From NCBI GenBank assembly GCA_031277315.1, contig JAITMP010000019.1, positions 56,084-120,083 of the forward strand: a stretch of DNA of 64,000 nucleotides, written 5' to 3'. How positions within the stretch are numbered: the first letter of the stretch is position 1; every line of letters begins with the position of its first letter. This document shows, one piece after another, positions 10,002 to 20,039 of the stretch. The DNA comes from Zoogloeaceae bacterium (GTDB lineage Bacteria > Pseudomonadota > Gammaproteobacteria > Burkholderiales > Rhodocyclaceae). The translations under genes and the position numbers were made by a program. The notes beneath the pieces are model-generated. The model was given only the letters and a program-made list of their open reading frames with translations. It did not search any database and was not told the origin of the DNA.

Positions 10002-10901
10002 TCAAACCAGCCTTGCCAGCAAACTCTCCTTGTCGCCGTGCAATAGATCAATCACCGGAATCTCCGGCATGGTGTACACGCCGGGTTTTTGTTTGAAGGT
10101 GGCACGGGCGCAGGCGAGCATGATCTGGGAGGTCAGCGCCGGGTTGTTGATTTGCATGTTGAACTCGAAGCGCTGATTGCCGGTCTGGCCCGACGCGCCC
10201 TTGCGCACCAAGTTGACGCCGTGGCCGATGTCGGTAACGGCGTCGATGTCGGGCACGGCGATGACGTGCGTTTCGTCGTGGCTGAAGTAGTCGTCGGCCT
10301 TGATTTTTTGGCTGACTTCATCGAGCGTCGCGCCGGCGGCAAGTTGCACGTACACGACCCGGCGGTGGATGCCGGTGCCGAGCGGGATGGTCATCGACAG
10401 CGCGTTGGCGACGCCCGGTATGGCCTTGGCCGCGACGCTGTGGCCCATGCTCATGCCGGGGCCGAAGTTGGTCCAGGTCAGCCCTTTCGGCGCGCAGGCT
10501 TCGAGCAGCGCGCGGATGACCGAGTCGCTGCCGGGATCCCAGCCCGCCGAGATGATGGCGACGGCGTTGTGTTGCAGCGCCACGGGCATCAATTCCTTGC
10601 GCAGTTGCAAAAACGAGGTGTGGATGTCGTAGCTGTCCACGGTGTTGATGCCGAGCGCGAGATATTTTTTGGCGTGTTCGGGCACGCTGCGGGTGGGGGT
10701 GCACAGCAGGGCGGCGTCGATTTTGCCGAGTGCCCCGATGTCATCGACTACGGCAATATTGGCCAGTTCACGCGGCTTGGGCGCGCCGGCGTCGCGGCGG
10801 ACGACGCCGGCCAGTTCGAAATCAGGGCTGGCCTCGACGGCCTGCGCGGCATATTGGCCGATGTTGCCGTAGCCGACGACGGCGATTCTTTTCCTGGACA
10901 T
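10002..10901 (-). CDS. ddh: meso-Diaminopimelate D-dehydrogenase
   Basis: NADPH-dependent enzyme converting tetrahydrodipicolinate plus ammonia to meso-diaminopimelate in one step. The 299-residue product has the Rossmann start RIAVVGYGNIGQYAAQAVE and the family segments CTPTRSVPEHAKKYLALG, NTVDSYDIHTSF, ISAGWDPGSDSVIRALLEA and FGPGMSMGHSVAAKA. The start at 10901 follows GAGGAAAACC; a longer frame to 11030 lacks a site. The succinylase-route genes dapD and dapE also lie in this window (46-48 kb), so two routes to meso-diaminopimelate are encoded. Confidence 0.92.
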   Translation of the reverse strand: MSRKRIAVVGYGNIGQYAAQAVEASPDFELAGVVRRDAGAPKPRELANIAVVDDIGALGKIDAALLCTPTRSVPEHAKKYLALGINTVDSYDIHTSFLQLRKELMPVALQHNAVAIISAGWDPGSDSVIRALLEACAPKGLTWTNFGPGMSMGHSVAAKAIPGVANALSMTIPLGTGIHRRVVYVQLAAGATLDEVSQKIKADDYFSHDETHVIAVPDIDAVTDIGHGVNLVRKGASGQTGNQRFEFNMQINNPALTSQIMLACARATFKQKPGVYTMPEIPVIDLLHGDKESLLARLV

Positions 10902-11055
10902 GGTTTTCCTCAGCAGGGCGGGTTTGCATATAAAAAGTTGAAATCGCATTATGGGGCAAGCGCGGCGGCTTGGGCCGCGCAGGGCGAACATATCGACTTC
11001 ACGAGTGCCCCGGCAGGCGCTTGGGATCATCCCGCGAACTTGACGCCGCCGGGCC

Positions 11056-11084
11056 TTGCTTCCGGGCAGGCGGCAAGCTATAGT
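11056..11084 (+). promoter_or_regulatory. Sigma-70-type promoter for the gcv operon
   Basis: TTGCTT at 11056-11061 and TATAGT at 11079-11084 are separated by exactly 17 bp. Transcription from about 11091 would begin at the first glycine aptamer, which fits a riboswitch-controlled promoter. Confidence 0.6.
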
Positions 11085-11090
11085 CGCGGC

Positions 11091-11304
11091 GCTCGCGCGG
11101 GAGAGCGCGGCCGTTCATCGAACGGGCCGCCGCCGAAGGCGCAACACCCGGAACCGCTCAGGCAAAAGGGCCGCGCGAGAGCAGGAACACTCTGGAGAGC
11201 GATGGCAAAAGATATTCACGCCATCCACCGAAGGGGCACGCCGCATCAAGGAAAGACGACAGACGCATGCGCGGCAATCTCTCAGGTACAAGGGACAGAG
11301 GGGT
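11091..11304 (+). promoter_or_regulatory. Tandem glycine riboswitch
   Basis: Two successive gcvT-type aptamers lie upstream of gcvT. The first (about 11091-11180) has GGGAGAGCGCG, the core GCCGAAGGCGCAA, and CCGCTCAGGCAAAAGGGC. The second (about 11181-11304) has CTGGAGAGCGAT, ACCGAAGGGGCA, and AATCTCTCAGGTACAAGGG closing with ACAGAGG. Glycine binding would control gcvT-gcvH-gcvP, normally switching it on. About 90 nt lie between the second aptamer and the gcvT start. I see no convincing terminator there, so control of ribosome access is possible. Confidence 0.92.
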
Positions 11305-11396
11305 GAGGACTTCGCCGCTTCGCTCTTTTTGCGTGAACGCGCGCGAATAACGCAACCCGAACAACGCAACCCAAGCGCAACCCAAGCGCCTGAATC

Positions 11397-12503
<1,107 letters not shown>

Positions 12504-12516
12504 ACAGGAGAACAAC

Positions 12517-12900
12517 ATGAACACACCCGCCAATCTGAAATACGCCCGCTCCCACGAATGGGCGCGCCTTGATGCCGACGGCCTCGTCACCGTCGGCATC
12601 AGCGATCACGCGCAGGAGGCGCTCGGCGACATCGTGTTTCTCGAACTGCCGCAAGTCGGGCGCAAGCTCTCCGCCGGAGAGGAATGCGCGGTGGTGGAAT
12701 CGGTGAAAGCCGCCTCCGACATTTACGCGCCGCTCGCCGGCGAAGTAGCCGCCGTCAATCAGGCCGCCGTCGACGCGCCGGAATCGGTGAATCAGGACGC
12801 GTATGCCGCCTGGCTGTTCAAGCTCAAGCCTGACAATGCCGCCGATCTCGACGCGCTGCTCGACGCCGGCGCCTACGCCAAACTCGCCGCCGAAGCGTAA
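12517..12900 (+). CDS. gcvH: Glycine cleavage system H protein
   Basis: Lipoyl carrier protein shuttling the aminomethyl group between P, T and L proteins. 127 residues. The lipoylated lysine is Lys64 in [17 protein letters not shown]. The start at 12517 has ACAGGAG 6 bp upstream; an upstream ATG at 12496 lies inside the gcvT end and is rejected. It is 13 bp after gcvT and 5 bp before gcvP. Confidence 0.96.
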   Translation: MNTPANLKYARSHEWARLDADGLVTVGISDHAQEALGDIVFLELPQVGRKLSAGEECAVVESVKAASDIYAPLAGEVAAVNQAAVDAPESVNQDAYAAWLFKLKPDNAADLDALLDAGAYAKLAAEA

Positions 12901-12905
12901 CCGCC

Positions 12906-15785
12906 ATGTCCCACGCGCCGCTCTCCGCGTTTGAACAGCGCGACGAGTTCATCAGCCGCCACATCGGCCCGCACGTCAACGCCAACTCCGCCGAAACCGC
13001 CGCCATGCTGGCCGCCATCGGCACCGCCAGCCTGACGGAATTGATTGACCAGACTGTGCCGGCCGCGATCCGCCTCGCCGGGCCGCTGGCCCTGCCCGCG
13101 CCGCTGCGCGAGCACGAGGCGCTGGCGAAACTGAAAACCATCGCCGCCAAAAACACGCTGAAAAAATCGCTCATCGGCCTCGGCTACCACGACACCCTGA
13201 TGCCGAAGGTGATTCTGCGCAACCTGCTGGAAAATCCCGGCTGGTACACCGCCTACACGCCGTATCAGGCCGAGATCGCCCAAGGCCGGCTGGAAGCCCT
13301 GCTCAACTATCAGCAGATGGTGATCGACCTCACCGGCATGGCGCTTGCCAACGCCTCGCTGCTGGACGAAGCCACCGCCGCCGCCGAGGCGATGGCGATG
13401 GCGCGGCGCGTCTCGCAATCAAAATCGAACGCCTTTTTCGTCGACGCCGCCTGCTTTCCGCAAACCCTCGACGTGGTGAAAACGCGCGCCGGTTTCTTCG
13501 GCTTCGACCTCATCGTCGGGCCGGCGGCGGACGCCGCCAAACAGGACGTTTTCGGCGCGCTGCTGCAATACCCGAACGCCGACGGCGAGTGCGCCGACCT
13601 GAGCGGCATCATCGCCCAACTCAAAACGCATGGCTGCGTGACGGCGGTGGCGAGCGACCTGATGGCGCTCGTGCTGCTCAAGCCGCCCGCCGTGATGGGC
13701 GCCGACATCGCGCTCGGCTCGGCGCAACGCTTCGGTGTGCCGATGGGCTACGGCGGCCCGCACGCCGCCTTCTTCGCCTGCCGCGACGAGCACAAGCGCG
13801 CCGTGCCGGGCCGCATCATCGGCGTCTCGGTCGACAGCCGCGGCCGGCGCGCCCTGCGCATGGCGCTGCAAACGCGCGAGCAGCACATCCGCCGCGAAAA
13901 AGCGAATTCGAATATTTGCACTTCGCAAGTGCTGCTGGCCAACATCGCCGGCATGTACGCCGTCTATCACGGCCCGCAAGGGCTGAAAACCATCGCCCGC
14001 CGCATCCACCGCCTCACCGGCATTCTTGCCGAGGGACTGAAAGCCGCCGGCGTGAACGTGCTGACGCGGGCGTATTTCGACACCCTCCTTGTCTCCACCA
14101 CGGCAGCGCCGGCGGATTACAACCTGCGCCTCGTCTCCGACGCCGTGCGCGGCATTTCCCTCGACGAGAAAACCACGCGCGAAGATGTCGCCGCCCTGCT
14201 GAAAGCCCTCACCGGCGCGGATGCCGACATCGACCGGCTCGACGCGCTGGCGGCGGCGAACGATCCGCTCGCCGGGCTGCTACGGGAGGATGCCGTTCTC
14301 TCGCACCCGGTCTTCAACCGCCATCACACCGAGCACGAAATGCTGCGCTACCTGAAGCGTTTGCAGAACAAGGATCTCGCGCTCGACCACGCCATGATTC
14401 CGCTCGGCTCCTGCACCATGAAGCTGAACGCGGCGGTCGAAATGATTCCGGTGACATGGCCGGAATTCGGCGACCTGCATCCCTTCGCCCCCGCCGAACA
14501 AGCCGCCGGCTACGCCGAAATGATCGGCGGACTGAGCGAGTGGCTGAAGGCGATCACCGGCTTCGATGCCATCTGCATGCAGCCCAACTCCGGCGCGCAG
14601 GGCGAATACGCCGGCCTCGTCTCCATCCGCCGCTATCAGGCGGCGCAAGGCGAAGCCCGGCGCAACATCTGCCTGATTCCGAAATCGGCGCACGGCACCA
14701 ATCCGGCGACGGCGCAGATGTGCGGTCTGCAAGTGGCGGTGGTCGACTGCGACGAGAACGGCAACATCGACCTCGCCGATCTCGAACGGAAAGCCCAGCA
14801 GCATGCGGCGAATCTTTCCTGTCTCATGCTCACCTACCCGTCCACTCACGGCGTGTTCGAGGAAGCGGCGAAAGAAATCTGCGCCATCGTGCACCGGCAC
14901 GGCGGTCAGGTGTACATGGACGGCGCCAACCTCAACGCCCAGGTCGGCCTCACCTCGCCCGCCGCGATCGGCGCCGACGTCAGCCACATGAACCTGCACA
15001 AAACGTTCGCCATTCCGCACGGCGGCGGCGGGCCGGGCATGGGGCCGATCGGCTTGAAGGCGCACCTCGCGCCCTACGCGCCGGGCCATATTTTCGCGGC
15101 GCGGGAGACGCAGCGCGGCGCTCAGTCGGGTGCCGTCAGCGCCGCGCCGTTCGGCTCGGCCTCGATCCTGCCGATCTCCTGGATGTATATCGCCCTGCTC
15201 GGGGCCGCAGGCTTGCGGCGCGCAACCGAGATCGCCATTCTCAACGCCAACTACGTCGCCGCCCGGCTGCGGGCGCACTACCCGGTGCTCTACGCCGGCA
15301 AGCAAGGCCGCGTCGCCCACGAGTGCATTCTGGACATCCGCGCCATCAAGACCGCAACCGGTATCACCGAAATCGACATCGCCAAGCGCCTGATGGACTA
15401 CGGCTTCCATGCGCCCACGGTGAGTTTCCCGGTCGCCAGCACCATTATGGTCGAGCCGACCGAATCGGAATCAAAAGCCGAACTGGATCGCTTCGCTGCC
15501 GCCCTGATCTCGATCCGCGAAGAAATCCGCAAGATCGAGCGCGGCCAGTGGCCGGCGGACGACAACCCGCTCAAGCGCGCGCCGCACACCCAGGCCGACC
15601 TCGCCGACGCCGAATGGCAGCGTCCCTACACGCGGCGCGAAGCCGCTTTCCCGCTGCCCTGGGTGGCGGAAAACAAATTCTGGCCCTCGGTCAACCGCAT
15701 CGACGACGTGTACGGCGACCGCAACCTGTTCTGCGCCTGCCCGCCCGTTGAAGAATACGATGACGTCGGTAATGGAGCAGGCTGA
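12906..15785 (+). CDS. gcvP: Glycine dehydrogenase (decarboxylating), P protein
   Basis: PLP enzyme decarboxylating glycine and loading H protein. 959 residues, the full single-chain length. The N-terminal half starts [11 protein letters not shown]. The PLP lysine lies in [20 protein letters not shown] in the C-terminal half, with the upstream signatures [13 protein letters not shown] and [11 protein letters not shown]. The C-terminal end carries [13 protein letters not shown]. The fourth subunit (lipoamide dehydrogenase) is not in the window, as is usual. Confidence 0.96.
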   Translation: MSHAPLSAFEQRDEFISRHIGPHVNANSAETAAMLAAIGTASLTELIDQTVPAAIRLAGPLALPAPLREHEALAKLKTIAAKNTLKKSLIGLGYHDTLMPKVILRNLLENPGWYTAYTPYQAEIAQGRLEALLNYQQMVIDLTGMALANASLLDEATAAAEAMAMARRVSQSKSNAFFVDAACFPQTLDVVKTRAGFFGFDLIVGPAADAAKQDVFGALLQYPNADGECADLSGIIAQLKTHGCVTAVASDLMALVLLKPPAVMGADIALGSAQRFGVPMGYGGPHAAFFACRDEHKRAVPGRIIGVSVDSRGRRALRMALQTREQHIRREKANSNICTSQVLLANIAGMYAVYHGPQGLKTIARRIHRLTGILAEGLKAAGVNVLTRAYFDTLLVSTTAAPADYNLRLVSDAVRGISLDEKTTREDVAALLKALTGADADIDRLDALAAANDPLAGLLREDAVLSHPVFNRHHTEHEMLRYLKRLQNKDLALDHAMIPLGSCTMKLNAAVEMIPVTWPEFGDLHPFAPAEQAAGYAEMIGGLSEWLKAITGFDAICMQPNSGAQGEYAGLVSIRRYQAAQGEARRNICLIPKSAHGTNPATAQMCGLQVAVVDCDENGNIDLADLERKAQQHAANLSCLMLTYPSTHGVFEEAAKEICAIVHRHGGQVYMDGANLNAQVGLTSPAAIGADVSHMNLHKTFAIPHGGGGPGMGPIGLKAHLAPYAPGHIFAARETQRGAQSGAVSAAPFGSASILPISWMYIALLGAAGLRRATEIAILNANYVAARLRAHYPVLYAGKQGRVAHECILDIRAIKTATGITEIDIAKRLMDYGFHAPTVSFPVASTIMVEPTESESKAELDRFAAALISIREEIRKIERGQWPADDNPLKRAPHTQADLADAEWQRPYTRREAAFPLPWVAENKFWPSVNRIDDVYGDRNLFCACPPVEEYDDVGNGAG

Positions 15786-15815
15786 GATGAAGCGTAGCGT
15801 GATCCCGGATTCGAT

Positions 15816-16403
15816 TTATTTTTTGCGCAGTAGCGCCATGATCTCGTCGTCGAGCGGCAGCGTGTAGTCGTAGGCCGAGAGCACCATGCTGGTTGCCGGA
15901 TCGACCAATTTCAGCGTGACGTGCAGCAACCGCCTGCCTTCCGAGTAAACCCCGACAATGACGCCGCTTGCCTTGTGCTCAGCGGCGACTTCACGGACTT
16001 CACGGGTAAGCATGAATTCGCCTTCATTGCGCTTCATGTAAACGCCATTGCGCAATTTCAGTTCAACAACTTGCTGACCACTTTGTGTCAGCCACGAGGA
16101 GATATGCTCGGAAATCAGCCTTCCCAGCGTCGATGATTGCTCAAGCGCGTTAACGTTGGCAATCGTGGCGACAATCAAGGGGGCGCTGCCATTTGCTTTG
16201 TCAGGCCGATTGCTGACGCCAGCCGTGACGCCGCCGTTCTGGCGCATGAGCGCAGCGGCCGCCTGATAGTTGGTTACCCGTAGCGGATCATCTTGCGCTT
16301 CCCGCCATGTCGGCGACGGCATTTCCTTCCGTACCGATGTTTCGCAGGCGGTCAGCAGCAGCAACGCCGCCAAAGCAAGGAGTATCTGGATCAGCGGACG
16401 CAT
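15816..16403 (-). CDS. FlgO-family lipoprotein
   Basis: 195 residues. The signal peptide ends in lipobox LLTAC (Cys19 lipidated). The mature part resembles the FlgO domain of outer-membrane proteins: SAPLIVATIANVNALEQSST, GRLISEHISSWLTQSGQQVV, then MLTREVREVAAEHKASGVIV and LKLVDPATSMVLSAYDY. FlgO assists flagellar sheath/outer-membrane structures in Vibrio, but FlgO-domain lipoproteins also occur away from flagellar genes, as here. It overlaps the upstream lipoprotein gene by 13 bp, so the two are probably partners. Confidence 0.75.
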   Translation of the reverse strand: MRPLIQILLALAALLLLTACETSVRKEMPSPTWREAQDDPLRVTNYQAAAALMRQNGGVTAGVSNRPDKANGSAPLIVATIANVNALEQSSTLGRLISEHISSWLTQSGQQVVELKLRNGVYMKRNEGEFMLTREVREVAAEHKASGVIVGVYSEGRRLLHVTLKLVDPATSMVLSAYDYTLPLDDEIMALLRKK

Positions 16404-17158
16404 TTGGCTTCTCCTCGCGAGCAGTCGTCGACGACTTTCAGGGTCTTGCCGGTGCCGCCATTACCGCTCCGACTCCAGTAAAGCGCATCGTCTTCGTCTG
16501 CCGTGTAATAAATATTGGACTGGCGGCTGATAATCCTGCCGCCATCGCTGACCGAAACCGTCAGCAGAATTTCCGAACGCGGCGTTGGGCCGGAGGCGTA
16601 CTTGCCTTTGCCCAGCGCCTCATTTGCCACCCAGGCGAAGCCTTCAATGCCAGCCGCCCCAACCAGCGCCTTGGCGCCAAAATCAACGCCCGGCGCCGAC
16701 GCTACATTTGCCGCCGCAATGCCGCCGATAGCCCACAGACCGGCAGTCAGCGCCGTTGCCGTACCGTAGTAATACGTACTGGCAACGCGATTCGGGTTGA
16801 AACGATAGGCGTTGTAGCGCACATCGGCTATCAGCGCGCCGGAGGGGTTGTCGGCAACCGGCACCCCTTTGTTGACCAGCGAAGTCACCAGCAGCTCACG
16901 GAAGCCTTCAACAAAATACTGCTCACCGCCGGGTTGCGGCACATGGACGGCGCGATCTCCCAGCTTGCCGCTCAGGCTGCCGGCCAACTGACCGGCAAAA
17001 TGATCGGCAATCAATTGCCAGTGGCGGGCCGCCTGCAATTTTTGCTGATCTTCATTGGCGAAACGCGTCGGCACGGGCGCATCGGCATAGCGCGAGGCGC
17101 AACTGGCGAGGCTACCGCATACCACAGCGGTTGTTAGCAAGAGCAATGCTTTTTTCAC
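16391..17158 (-). CDS. Conserved lipoprotein upstream of the FlgO-like gene
   Basis: 255 residues with an N-terminal signal and lipobox LASC (Cys20). The middle has a Gly/Ala-rich hydrophobic run (residues about 135-165, GTATALTAGLWAIGGIAAAN) that could be membrane-inserted. Two Cys lie near the C-terminus (DDCSRGEAKC). I do not recognise a named family. Cotranscription with the FlgO-like lipoprotein suggests a two-component outer-membrane assembly. The gene faces an XRE regulator across a 120-bp region with repeated operator-like sites. Confidence 0.7.
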   Translation of the reverse strand: MKKALLLLTTAVVCGSLASCASRYADAPVPTRFANEDQQKLQAARHWQLIADHFAGQLAGSLSGKLGDRAVHVPQPGGEQYFVEGFRELLVTSLVNKGVPVADNPSGALIADVRYNAYRFNPNRVASTYYYGTATALTAGLWAIGGIAAANVASAPGVDFGAKALVGAAGIEGFAWVANEALGKGKYASGPTPRSEILLTVSVSDGGRIISRQSNIYYTADEDDALYWSRSGNGGTGKTLKVVDDCSRGEAKCVR

Positions 17159-17176
17159 AAGAACCTCCCCTGTTTT

Positions 17177-17253
17177 CTAAGAATACTTATGCAAGCGCCT
17201 TAATACTAAGGATTCTTTAGTTCATGGTCAAGCAAAAACTAAGAGTCTTTGAG
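17177..17253. promoter_or_regulatory. Three operator-like repeats between lipoprotein operon and xre gene
   Basis: Three similar partly palindromic sites begin at 17177 (CTAAGAATACTTA), 17206 (CTAAGGATTCTTTAG) and 17239 (CTAAGAGTCTTTGAG). The middle copy is a near-perfect inverted repeat of CTAAG. Starts are 29 and 33 bp apart, about three helical turns. They fill the divergent intergenic region and are the obvious candidate operators for the XRE protein encoded to the right. Confidence 0.55.
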
Positions 17254-17278
17254 CCTCCTCCCATACCGGCGCTGACTC

Positions 17279-17620
17279 ATGTCCGACGTTTCTTCGGTAT
17301 TCTCCGCGCGCCTGAAAATCGCCCGTTTACGCAAGGGAATCACGCAGATGCAACTCGGCGTTCTGGCGCAAATTGACGAATATTCAGCCAGCGCCCGTAT
17401 CAACCAATACGAGCGCGGCAAACATCTGCCCGATTTCAATACGGCGGAACGGCTGGCCGCCGTGCTGGAGGTACCCGCTGCTTACTTCTACACCCGCGAT
17501 GACGCGCTGGCCGCGCTGTTGCTGGCCTGGAGTGCGCTAACGCCAGAAGGCCGCGCCCGGCTTCTGGTGTTGGCGGAAACGCTTGGGGAAACGCCGGGCG
17601 ACAAAGCGGCAGAAGGCTAA
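17279..17620 (+). CDS. XRE-family transcriptional regulator
   Basis: 113 residues with an N-terminal helix-turn-helix of the Cro/C1 type: FSARLKIARLRKGITQMQLG, RINQYERGKHLPDFNTAERLA, VLEVPAAYFY. The C-terminal 35 residues are helical and have no ligand-binding domain. It lies divergently from the two lipoprotein genes with repeated CTAAG-type sites between, suggesting control of that operon and of itself. Too short to be BzdR, which has an added shikimate-kinase-like domain. Confidence 0.82.
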   Translation: MSDVSSVFSARLKIARLRKGITQMQLGVLAQIDEYSASARINQYERGKHLPDFNTAERLAAVLEVPAAYFYTRDDALAALLLAWSALTPEGRARLLVLAETLGETPGDKAAEG

Positions 17621-17731
17621 AGGAAGTTCTTCACGCATCGCTTCCGCCTGCGCTGATGCGATGAGGGTGAGCTTTGCGCGCCTCCCCGTTTAGGAAGAAA
17701 ATGCAGGGGATTAAAACAAACTGTTCTAACG

Positions 17732-18265
17732 ATGCCACTCTACCAACTTGGGGAACGAACACCCCGCGTCGCCGCCTCGGCCTGGATCGCGCCCAGCGCC
17801 GACATCATCGGCTCCGTGCTCATCGAGGATGACGTCAGCGTCTGGTTCAATGTCGTCATTCGCGGCGACAACGACCTTATCACCCTTGGCCGCGGCGGCA
17901 ACGTGCAGGACGGCGCCGCGCTGCACACCGACGCCGGCATCCCGCTCACCCTCGGCCCCGAGGTGCTGGTCGGCCATCAAGCCATGCTGCACGGCTGCAT
18001 TGTCGGCGAAGGCTCCCTCATCGGCATTCAATCCATCATCCTCAACAAGGCCGTTATCGGTCGCGAATGCCTGATCGGCGCCGGCGCCCTCATCCCCGAA
18101 GGCAAAGTCATCCCCGACCGCTCGCTGGTCATGGGCGCGCCCGGAAAAATCGTCCGTCAGTTGAGCGATCAAGAAGCCGCCGCCATCCGCCTCGGCTGCC
18201 GCCAATACGCCGAACGCGCCCGGCACTACCGGCAGGCATTGCGGCCATTGCCCGGCGGGATGTAA
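17732..18265 (+). CDS. Gamma-class carbonic anhydrase-like protein
   Basis: 177 residues forming a left-handed beta-helix of hexapeptide repeats (ADIIGSVLIEDDVSVWFNVV and onward) with a C-terminal helix. The zinc-ligand histidines of the family are His65, His82 and His87 (ALHTDAG, VGHQAMLHGC), and RGDND is also conserved. Many such YrdA/PaaY-like proteins show little measurable carbonic anhydrase activity, so the reaction is uncertain. Single gene, preceded by 111 bp with no recognised feature. Confidence 0.9.
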   Translation: MPLYQLGERTPRVAASAWIAPSADIIGSVLIEDDVSVWFNVVIRGDNDLITLGRGGNVQDGAALHTDAGIPLTLGPEVLVGHQAMLHGCIVGEGSLIGIQSIILNKAVIGRECLIGAGALIPEGKVIPDRSLVMGAPGKIVRQLSDQEAAAIRLGCRQYAERARHYRQALRPLPGGM

Positions 18266-18333
18266 CTTCCGGCAGTGCGGATGAAATTTGCGTATTAGCT
18301 GTTTACAATCTAGGGGTTAAGTAACACCGCTAA

Positions 18334-18804
18334 CAGATACAAGGCTATACCCAACAATATGGGGCAACTGGATTGACCTTGGACGGTCACAGTCGTGGCG
18401 CGATGACTTCCGGCAATGCGCTGGAAACGCTGAACGCACAAGACAACGCGCAAGGTATCCTCTCCGGTACGACAGTCTATTTCTTTGGCTCACCCTACAA
18501 CGTACAGAAAGCAGACGGCCTGCTTAGTGTGCTACAGAATCGCCCCGAAGGCGAGGCAGGTCAGAGTATGGTGCTGCAGTACCAAAACCATGCTGCTGAC
18601 CCTATCGGGATACTGCTCGGGAGAAATCCGGCAACGGGCGGGACGATTCCTGAAGGCAGCAATGTGCTCTGGGAGATGCTGCGGGCAGCAACAGGGCAGG
18701 CGAATACATCCCACAATAGCTACGGAATTGGGAATAATGAGGCAAGAGAATTCTGGAATGGTGGATTCCCCGTTCTGATCCCCGTGCTCCCGAGCGCCAA
18801 ATGA
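18334..18804 (+). pseudogene. Truncated haemagglutinin-type C-terminus with lipase-like motifs
   Basis: An open frame runs from the TAA at 18331-18333 to 18804 with no credible start; a TTG at 18373 is the only near-N-terminal candidate. The predicted text (IQGYTQQYGATGLTLDGHSRG, then GTTVYFFGSPYNVQKADGLL and NHAADPIGILLGRNPATGGT) matches what I recall of C-terminal regions of large filamentous-haemagglutinin-like secreted proteins. GHSRG is a serine-hydrolase nucleophile elbow, and DPIG and HNSYG could give the Asp and His. The large N-terminal secretion part is absent. It is followed by a lipoprotein gene with a 4-bp overlap. Confidence 0.6.
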
Positions 18805-19202
18805 AAAAAATGGCAAATCTTGTATCTATCGCATTTATTGCGATGACAACACTATCAGCTTGCGGAAAACCCTTCTCAAAGCCTCCCCCCCCTTATGAAT
18901 TTGAAAGATGGGAAAAAACAGGGGTGACCAAGGAAGAAATTAAAAAAATATTACTTGAGTGCGGATATGAAACTCCGTTTCTTAACGGAAGACAAAACCT
19001 AAATGAAGTGATTATTGCGGATCGCTGCATGACAAAAAACGGTTACATCTATTTGGGGAGTTACGATCCATGCTCTTACTCTTATGGCAAGAATCTCCCA
19101 GGGTGCTGGCTCCCTGCCACTGAAATCCCAGATCGCGACATATCAAAAAGATTAAATAGCAAGTTCTGTAAAGAATTTCCCAAAGCGCAAGTTTGTCAAT
19201 AA
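18801..19202 (+). CDS. Small lipoprotein, possible immunity protein
   Basis: 133 residues. Signal peptide with lipobox LSAC (Cys21), then a Pro-rich linker (KPPPP) and a Cys-containing domain with seven further Cys after the lipobox, probably periplasmic and disulfide-bonded. The start ATG overlaps the end of the lipase-like fragment (ATGA), indicating coupling to it. Base composition is clearly more AT-rich than the flanking housekeeping genes, suggesting transfer. I do not recognise a family; an immunity role is inferred from position and lipidation only. Confidence 0.65.
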   Translation: MKKMANLVSIAFIAMTTLSACGKPFSKPPPPYEFERWEKTGVTKEEIKKILLECGYETPFLNGRQNLNEVIIADRCMTKNGYIYLGSYDPCSYSYGKNLPGCWLPATEIPDRDISKRLNSKFCKEFPKAQVCQ

Positions 19203-19232
19203 TTGTTTTGTTCCACTCACGGAGAATAGGGT

Positions 19233-19727
19233 GTGAGAAATTTCTTTTGGGTGCCAAGCATTTTCCTGCTCTTTTCTTGCGCGAGTATCAGCACTCAATT
19301 CACTCCGTTCGAGGAACCTGCGAGCGGTGATCGTGCCAAAGTGCGCGTGATAGGGAATGCCTTGGTCAAGGCGATTCCGGGAAAGAATTGTGTCGACTGG
19401 TCAACGCCGGGAGCCGGTACTGTACTCGGCGGCATCGTGGGTAGCCGTGGTTTTCACGGGCGCTCGCTTGGCATGCCCCCGGGCCGTGATGCATCAAAGG
19501 TGGATACAGCCGAGTTCTACGCAGAAGCCGGGAAACCGATTACCTTGGTAGTGATGACAACTCCGGAATTCAGGTACGAATGCAGCGCGACAGTGAGTTT
19601 TATCCCTGAAAAAGACAAGAATTACGAAGCTCAGATGATGGTGTATTTAACAAAATGCAGCGCCGATGTCATAACGCTTGATGCCCCTTGGGGTATTGTC
19701 ACGGGCAAACCGGCAAAATCATGTTAA
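19233..19727 (+). CDS. Lipoprotein of unknown function
   Basis: 164 residues from a GTG start at 19233 with GGAGAA upstream. Short signal with lipobox LFSC (Cys16). The mature part has beta-rich text (AKVRVIGNALVKAIPGKNC, PITLVVMTTPEFRYECSATV) and ends in Cys. Four further Cys make disulfides likely. It is the second of three consecutive lipoprotein genes downstream of the toxin-like fragment. Function unknown. Confidence 0.7.
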   Translation: MRNFFWVPSIFLLFSCASISTQFTPFEEPASGDRAKVRVIGNALVKAIPGKNCVDWSTPGAGTVLGGIVGSRGFHGRSLGMPPGRDASKVDTAEFYAEAGKPITLVVMTTPEFRYECSATVSFIPEKDKNYEAQMMVYLTKCSADVITLDAPWGIVTGKPAKSC

Positions 19728-19747
19728 GGATTAGAGAGTGTCCTTCA

Positions 19748-20005
19748 ATGAAACCATCACTGTTACTGATCTTCCTGCTACTTCTTTCGGGTTGCGTAAC
19801 GATACCGCAGGGTAACTACCGTTTGCGTGCGATGGATGCAAGCGGAGTTGATCTCACGGCAAATCTAGTGCTGACGGCAGCAGGGCGCGGCATCTATACA
19901 ACCCGCAATGCGCTTTGCGCCAGCTATCCCGGCGCAACCGTATTAATTGAGGACACTCAAACCGGACGACAACTCGAAGGGGAAAGTCCGTACCGTTGCC
20001 GGTAA
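19748..20005 (+). CDS. Very small lipoprotein
   Basis: 85 residues. Start ATG at 19748, just after the preceding gene, with TTAGAGAGTG in front. Signal with lipobox LLSGC (Cys16). The mature part of about 70 residues (NYRLRAMDASGVDLTANLVL, then YPGATVLIEDTQTGRQLEGE) has two Cys. Last of the three small lipoproteins. No family recognised. Confidence 0.65.
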   Translation: MKPSLLLIFLLLLSGCVTIPQGNYRLRAMDASGVDLTANLVLTAAGRGIYTTRNALCASYPGATVLIEDTQTGRQLEGESPYRCR

Positions 20006-20039
20006 TCCCTCGCATCCCCGCTTGTCGCGGAAATTTCGA

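Noticed and set aside
13589..15751. 720-codon Arg-rich frame on the same strand inside gcvP
   Set aside because: Out-of-frame reading of gcvP with more than 20 percent Arg; gcvP itself carries all family motifs.
17279..17620. XRE regulator as BzdR
   Set aside because: Only 113 residues, no shikimate-kinase-like domain, and almost 40 kb from the bzd genes.
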